Shown piece by piece: positions 58,692 through 64,000 of a DNA stretch of 64,000 nucleotides (positions are counted from its first letter, which is position 1; every line of letters begins with the position of its first letter). Made by a program: the position numbers and the translations under genes. The notes beneath the pieces were generated by a model. It was given only the letters and a program-made list of their open reading frames with translations, was not told where the DNA came from and did no database searches. The DNA is taken from NCBI RefSeq assembly GCF_040412425.1, contig NC_089753.1, positions 43,272,913 through 43,336,912 on the forward strand. Reading direction: 5' to 3'. The stretch comes from Macrobrachium rosenbergii (Eukaryota > Arthropoda > Malacostraca > Decapoda > Palaemonidae).

Positions 58692-58979
58692 TAATTGGCA
58701 GTTGATGTAAGGGGCTGAATATAGTAGGGAGAAGCCTTGTGCTAAATGTAATAGTTTGCAAGAGTAGAAGGTACTTGAATCTCAACTAGACAAGTTAGAG
58801 TGGGATAGAAAGGAAAGCGGCCTCTAGAGCCGAGAAACAAGCTTCCCTTAGCCTAAAATTCTACCCTAACCTAGGTTAGAAGATAACCCTGCTATTCCTT
58901 CGTCCCCCTTCCTGCCTTTTTTCTTTTGCTACTATCCCTCCTACTTTTAATCCACCTACTCCCATGCCTGGCTCCCTCG

Positions 58980-61015
58980 CTTCTGAACCTGATTCCATTG
59001 CCAGCCTAGAGTCAAGTTTCAAAAGAAAATTATCCCTCTAGTGCATTCAGTGGTGAAGGTTAGATGCATCAATGAAGGCATTTATGGGAAAACGTATTCA
59101 GATGGCACCAATTCCTGCCAAGTCACACGTGAAAGTGTTATGCAAGTGGAGGAGGTGGTTTCTTGTCCCGCTGGATCTCATAGATGAAAGTTTCTGCCCT
59201 GTTCCCCTAAACCTGGAAGAAGACATGCCTCAGGTCCAAGGGAGGCTGGTGGGGTTTGGCCACAGGTTGCTTCCCCCCTCAGTCGAACCTGTTGTGCATT
59301 CCCTGGTATCGGCATACAACCACTGGAAAGGCATCTTGACAGGAGAAAGTATTATGCAAGTGGGGGAGGTTTCCTCTCCTTCTGCCAGTTCTCCTAGACG
59401 AAGGCCTCTGTCCTGCTCCCTTCCTGCTCCCCTAAACCTGGGAGAAGACATGCCAGAAGTTCAAGGGAAGTCGGTGGGGTTTGCATGGGTTGCCGCCCCC
59501 TCATTCGAACCAGTTGCATGAGTATCCCAGGTTTTGACAGACAGCCACTGGTAAGGTGTCTTTTTTATTTTATGAGAATGCTTTTAATCATAGTCGTAAA
59601 AAGTTCAATCCCAGAATTATCTTGTAAAACTTACGATAGTTGAAGGTATTGTACATTGCACCACAGGCAGTTTTATCATAAAAGTAAGATAATTATCGTA
59701 CGAATGCCAGTGTATTGATGTCACTTCCAATGCTTCAGACATGGACAGGAGGTGTAGGAAACGATTCTTGGATTCTTCTTTGCTGGTTTAGACTCTTTAG
59801 ATGATGTGGGTCGGCATTCAGATCCAATTCCGGTTCAGTGATATAAGAAGGCTAGTACTTCACAGCCTTCTTGTAGTTTTGCTGTAGTTATATGGGATAC
59901 AGCACCATCTCTTCAAGCCCCCAGTGCAGTGTTACTAGATCCCATTTGCCTTTTGATGCTAACCTAACACAGCGTACCTGCTTCTGAGCACCAAGCGCCC
60001 ACTCCCAGACTTGTTTCTCCACTTTTGTCATTACCTTTAGAGCAAGATGAACTGGCATTGGCTCCTTTTAAGCGTCAATTAGCTGGAATAATGTAATGAT
60101 GGAAATCTTTCATTCAAATTGATGACAATACCCTTCATAATTGGTGGACTGGAAAAACGAATTGGTTTTCACCTATCAAGACGTTGAGTTGACTACTTGG
60201 AGTTGAGGTTGTCTACGATTGAGTGTGCGTACATAAGGTGCGTAAACGTAACAAAGCGCGCAGTTTTCACATGCAGTAGCTATCTTACCAAATGAGATGA
60301 CAAGCATTGTTCAAATGCTAGCCATCCTTTCTATTTCAAAGTAATTATCACACCTTAATGGTTTGGAGTACTGTAGATTATATGCATTTATCCCACCCCT
60401 TATCAGTGTGGGATTCAGCTTTGTAATTACCTGTAAGTTACTAATGTGAAAATTATATCTTTATAATACTGTAGAATTGAGCTTCATATATACTTAACAG
60501 GTAATTACAGAATCAGAGCCTGCCCTCCTCCCGTTAGAGCAGGTAATTACAGAATCAGAGCCTGCCCCCCCTCCCTTCAGAGCAGGTAATTACAGAATCA
60601 GAGCCTGCCCCCCTCCCATTAGAGCAGGTAATTACAGAATCAGAGCCTGCCCCCTCCCATTAGAGCAGGTAATTACAGAATCAGAGCCTGCCCTCTCCCA
60701 TTAGAGCAGGTAATTACAGAATCAGAGCCTGCCCCCCTCCCATTAGAGCAGGTAATTACAGAATCAGAGCCTGCCCCCCTCCCGTTAGAGCAGGTAATTA
60801 CAGAATCAGAGCCTGCCCTCCTCCCCTTTAACGGACACAAGGGCACAAACAGAATGACGCTAACGGTTAAGTCATTCTCAGTACTCAGTAGTGGGTGGGG
60901 CTTATCACCTTCACTAATCTATTGGAGGTGCTACAGCCATTTTTAAATTAAAGGGTGCCAGGCAAGTCATACTATAGCTATGTAATTACCTTGTAAGCAT
61001 ATATGAAACTTAAAA
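58980..61015 (+). mobile_element. DIRS-like fragment 3 (gag remains to right end)
   Basis: Gag-like remains at 59,070-60,190 (PLNLEEDMPQVQGRLVGFGH; IDDNTLHNWWTGKTNWF) match the equivalent gag linker at 35,115-35,350. That segment is itself duplicated in tandem (about 59,105 and 59,350). Reverse transcriptase and recombinase are absent. An ICR-like inverted pair follows at 60,415-60,510 (TAATTACCTGTAAGTTACTA facing AACAGGTAATTACAG), then a 42-bp satellite, then a right terminal repeat (GTGGGTGGGGCTTATCACCT) to about 61,015. Confidence 0.65.
60498..60830. repeat. 42-bp tandem array (8 copies)
   Basis: Eight copies of AGGTAATTACAGAATCAGAG followed by CCTGCCCCCCTCCC(A/G)TTAGAGC, differing mainly in the length of the C-run (40-43 bp). 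The first copy continues the DIRS internal region, so the array was expanded from DIRS DNA. Confidence 0.92.
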
Positions 61016-61024
61016 TTATTATAA

Positions 61025-61620
61025 AAATGTAATTTTATATAAGTAACTTACCCAGTAATTACATAGCTATTAGTTTCTTTTAACCGGCAGCTCAAAATTT
61101 TGAAATTGCGGGTCCACTAGTTTATGGTTATGGCGACATGCCCCGCCCACTTTTGCATGTAAGAGAAGGTACATCATAGCATAGAGCTTCAATTTGTTTC
61201 TGCCCGCTGTGGTTGAAGGACTGTGGTTGGCAGCAGCTCGAATTTTGGAATTTATACTTTGCTGGTTGGTTGACTTATCTTCAATTGGTTAAGTATTTAA
61301 TTTCGTAGCCTCATGGCATAATTAACATTGTGTTAGGCGAATTTTGATCATTGATTGACGACTCTTACTCTTTGCCCGTTTTTTGGACTTGTATTGGACT
61401 TTTCTAGGATGTCTGACACTAGTAGTGCTAGCATTAGGTACTGCAGCAAAGGCTGCAATACTAAACTAAAAAAATCTTATGACTCGCGTACTGTTTGTTT
61501 TCCGTGTAGGGGACAAACGTGTTCAGTAAATTTATGTTGTGGGGAGTGTAATACTGGGATATTAAGAAGTGGAAGGCTTTAGATGCACATATCAAGAAAC
61601 TAGCTAGAGATAGGACGTTT
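61025..61620 (+). mobile_element. DIRS-like fragment 4 (left end and gag start)
   Basis: Left terminal repeat TTATATAAGTAACTTACCCAG at 61,037 and the CCCCGCCCACTTTTG landmark shared with DIRS 1 (34,430). Then a leader and a gag start: ATG 61,410, MSDTSSASIRYCSKGCNTK, FPCRGQTCSVNLCC, ending at TAG 61,580. The Cys pattern equals that of 34,675. The rest of the element is missing. It abuts fragment 3 directly. Confidence 0.7.
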
Positions 61621-63401
61621 GCAATTCACTCTTATTTCTCCATTTCATTATGTATGATATTCTTGTTAGTACTGCACATATAAAATTTTGTAAACTAAAG
61701 TTTCTTGTTCCTTACAATGGGCAGTTTGCAAATGTAAAACAATGAAATCCATTTTTAATTTGAGTGATCACTAATTATTATAAATTAGTTTCATCGGACC
61801 ACTAAAAGACACTTTACTCCCTTGCAGAGATGACCAAAAAAGTTGCTCTAAATGAGTTGCATCCTTTTTGAAATAGAAATAATTGTTTGTGTAATTAACA
61901 GGCTTTGATCTTTTGTCAAGAATGAGCTAGGCTTGACTGTGTTAGTGACAACAAAGTGAAGAGGTATTTGTCCTTACAGTATTGTGATAAGTTAGTTCTT
62001 GATAGGTTTGACTTAAGAGGTATAAAATGTTGGAGAGAAGCCGATGTTTCTTTAATAACAAAGACTTGAATAAACATTTGCAATATAATATAATTAAAGT
62101 TCATGTTTTAGGTGTATGTAGTGAGAAGCATTACTGTATTGGAATTTTCATAGGATGTTAAAAGTATTTGACTGTAAATTAACATTGAACAATTTGTTAT
62201 AATGCTCACTGGCTGGTGTCACATTACAACTTGCTGCATTGTTAACCTCTAACGTCTCAAGCATGAAGTCAGTCTATTATTGTTAACCTCTAACCTCTCG
62301 AGCATGAAGCCACTCTATTATGAATATTCTTTTTTCTTCTTCCCCTGCCACCCCATTTTCCTAGTGTGCAAAAGTAATCTTGTTCCCGTTAAAGATGTTC
62401 ATTGTTGTGCTTACTCCATATGCAAGGTATTTTAAAACTTTCCACACTTCAATCCCTGCGGTCATTTGGTGATTACGACAATTTAAGTTGTTCATTTATT
62501 CATTACTCTAAACTTTGTTCCCTATTTTCATTATACTTGGCTGTTTTGTATTTTTGCCAGCTTATATACACCATTTTGACAGTATTTCTGGAACGGGCTA
62601 TTGCTGTTTCTGTTCCAAGTTCTTTGACCTTAGCCCTTTACCTTGCTGTCTTCTCAGTATACCCATCTATCCCTTTCTTGTCCTCTTTCCAGTGTTAAGA
62701 ATGGTTCAGTTCTTTTGGCATTTACATTTTCTTTTGCACACCCTCCTTAGTAGTTTTCTATATAAATCTTGCCATGAAATTAACCATTCAGTAGGTGTAG
62801 TTGCAATTAAGTCTTCCAGGTTAGTCTGAATTCTCTATAATTGATACAGTTTTAACTATTGGTAAATCATTGCAACTTATTTACTATTGGTAAATCATTA
62901 CAACTTGTTAATTACTACTGGTAAATCATTGCCACTTGTTAATTACTATTGGTAAATCATTGCCACTTGTTAATTATCCTTTAGGTAATAATAAACTTGT
63001 CAGCCTTAGGCATTGTACTCAGTTGAGTCAAGATTAATAGAATGTTGTACATCTAATTAGTGCTTAATTAGATTTGGCTCTCAGTATTCATGTCCCTCTC
63101 CCCAAAGAGCCCATTATTTGTATATCATGCAAGATACAGTATTGTTCTATAGACTGTGTAGTTGTGACCACCCCCCCCCCCTTCTCTCTCGCTTTGTGAA
63201 TGATCAGAACAGGAAATTTCTGAAGAATTTAAATACTGTAGAGATTTGAGAGTTAACTTGCTAAATATGCTTGGAATAGAAGCTATACTTAGTTTTGGTC
63301 AGGCTTTAAGTACTACCTATGATTTTTTTTAGGAGAGAAAAAACCATGTATGCTGAAATTGTGTGGAAAAGTGGCCACGGTAATCCTCTGGTTTTTTCAG
63401 C
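61621..63401. other. Non-coding stretch with small tandem repeats
   Basis: No exon recognised. Holds two copies of a roughly 48-bp unit (TGTTAACCTCTAACNTCTC, GAGCATGAAG) at 62,236-62,325, four copies of the 31-bp unit at 62,858-62,985, and a C-run at about 63,170. Confidence 0.5.
62858..62985. repeat. 31-bp tandem repeat (4 units)
   Basis: Unit TTACTATTGGTAAATCATTG then CCACTTGTTAA, with single-base variants. Confidence 0.85.
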
Positions 63402-63664
63402 CCCACAGGGGTAGTGCAATTGGTGCACCTCACACAGTGCACTGTAGGCATTACTTAAGGTTCTTTGCAGCTTTCCTTGGCCCCAAGCTGGAACCACTTT
63501 CATTACTTTTGCTGTACCTTCATTTGTATTCTCTCTTCCATCTTGTAACATTTGTTTCATAGTGCAGCTGCCAAGTTTCCACCTTTCATGCCTTTCTGAT
63601 CTCAATTTCCTTTTGTGTTTGACATCATAGGTCCCAATGCTTGGCCTTTGGCCTAAATTCTATG
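63402..63664 (+). mobile_element. 3' end of a 5'-truncated non-LTR retrotransposon
   Basis: Conserved words GGGTAGTGCAATTGGTGCAC, GTGCACTGTAGGCATTACTT and AAGGTTCTTTGCAGC, and the end TTGGCCTTTGGCCTAAATTC, form a segment I recall as extremely common in shrimp sequence (recollection, not checked). The terminal inverted word TTGGCCTTTGGCC is like the end of the nested I-type element (TGGGCTTTTGCCC). Only untranslated sequence is present. Confidence 0.6.
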
Positions 63665-64000
63665 TGAGTGTACTCTAGTTATTTTTTTATACTAGTGATA
63701 ATTTTGTTAATGTTCTTGAGGTGTAGAATAAGAAGTTCAGAAACTTTGTTTTATTCAAAAAAATTACTATAATTCAGTCACCAAGAATGGTGTTTGCACA
63801 CTAGTTCCACATGGTCACATAATGAAGTCACCCCACAAATGGTTGAGATTCCACAGAGAATTTTTCAAGAAGGAGAGAGAACATTTCAGTTTCTACAGTG
63901 CTCAAGTTGCCAGTCAAACACTATGTCCCTATCTCCCAAGTGGTTTTCTTTAATTGGGAGACAAAACAAACACATTTTCTTTCACCCCTAATGTATCTGA
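63665..64000. other. Right edge, nothing recognised
   Basis: AT-rich, with one short open frame from 63,794. No family or splice evidence. Confidence 0.4.

Noticed and set aside
60498..60830. CRISPR-like regular repeats
   Set aside because: Units are contiguous with no unique spacers, the genome is eukaryotic, and the unit derives from DIRS DNA.
62402..62829. Two overlapping hydrophobic plus-strand frames
   Set aside because: T-rich sequence gives Phe/Leu-rich frames by chance. No start context, homology or splice sites.

Overview
The window looks like nuclear DNA of a decapod crustacean. Four things point there: long CT and AT microsatellites, an interspersed repeat at 31,572 that I recognise from decapod sequence, an arthropod-type beaten-path gene split by introns, and crustacean-style DIRS retrotransposons. 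Coding DNA is sparse, introns are AT-rich, and most of 29.5-64 kb is transposon debris. I see no bacterial operons, CRISPR array or rRNA/tRNA gene.

Host genes, left to right. (1) One long exon (1,706-2,567, + strand) encodes a Ser-rich protein I cannot name. (2) A minus-strand two-Ig-domain gene of the beaten path (Beat) family has four coding exons between 12,054 and 7,738. Every junction is phase-compatible, but the signal-peptide exon and the C-terminus were not found. (3) A complete minus-strand gene for a GhrA-like D-2-hydroxyacid dehydrogenase (glyoxylate/hydroxypyruvate reductase type) has nine coding exons between 27,205 and 21,243. They sum to 1,044 nt (347 codons plus stop), all junctions keep the frame, and the NAD motif and Arg-Glu-His triad are present.

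Mobile elements. 12,557-17,718 is a full-length Ty3/Gypsy element, probably CsRn1-like. It has nearly identical 400-bp LTRs, a tRNA-Trp-like primer site and a 4-bp target duplication, but its gag and pol are frameshifted. 29.5-33.7 kb holds scattered copies of a palindromic repeat and two long foldbacks. 34,350-38,500 is an internally deleted DIRS element. 38,501-40,400 is a decayed long-unit tandem repeat. 40,420-43,475 is a decayed Tigger/pogo transposase followed by duplicated, splice-site-bounded, proline-rich tail segments. 43,812-56,573 is a second DIRS element, split by a 6.5-kb I-type non-LTR retrotransposon with a 16-bp target duplication. 56,589-58,137 and 58,335-58,691 are non-coding elements with terminal inverted repeats. 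58,980-61,620 holds two DIRS fragments joined head to tail, plus a 42-bp satellite that appears to come from DIRS DNA. The right end carries minor tandem repeats and the 3' end of another non-LTR element.

I found no clearly new multi-gene system. The most interesting structures are the DIRS nest (with ITRs, internal complementary regions, a tandem junction and disabled active sites), the Tigger gene with a multiplied proline-rich tail, and the young-looking Gypsy copy whose frames are broken. All coordinates and splice sites were read by eye without alignments, so TE boundaries are approximate unless a target duplication is given.
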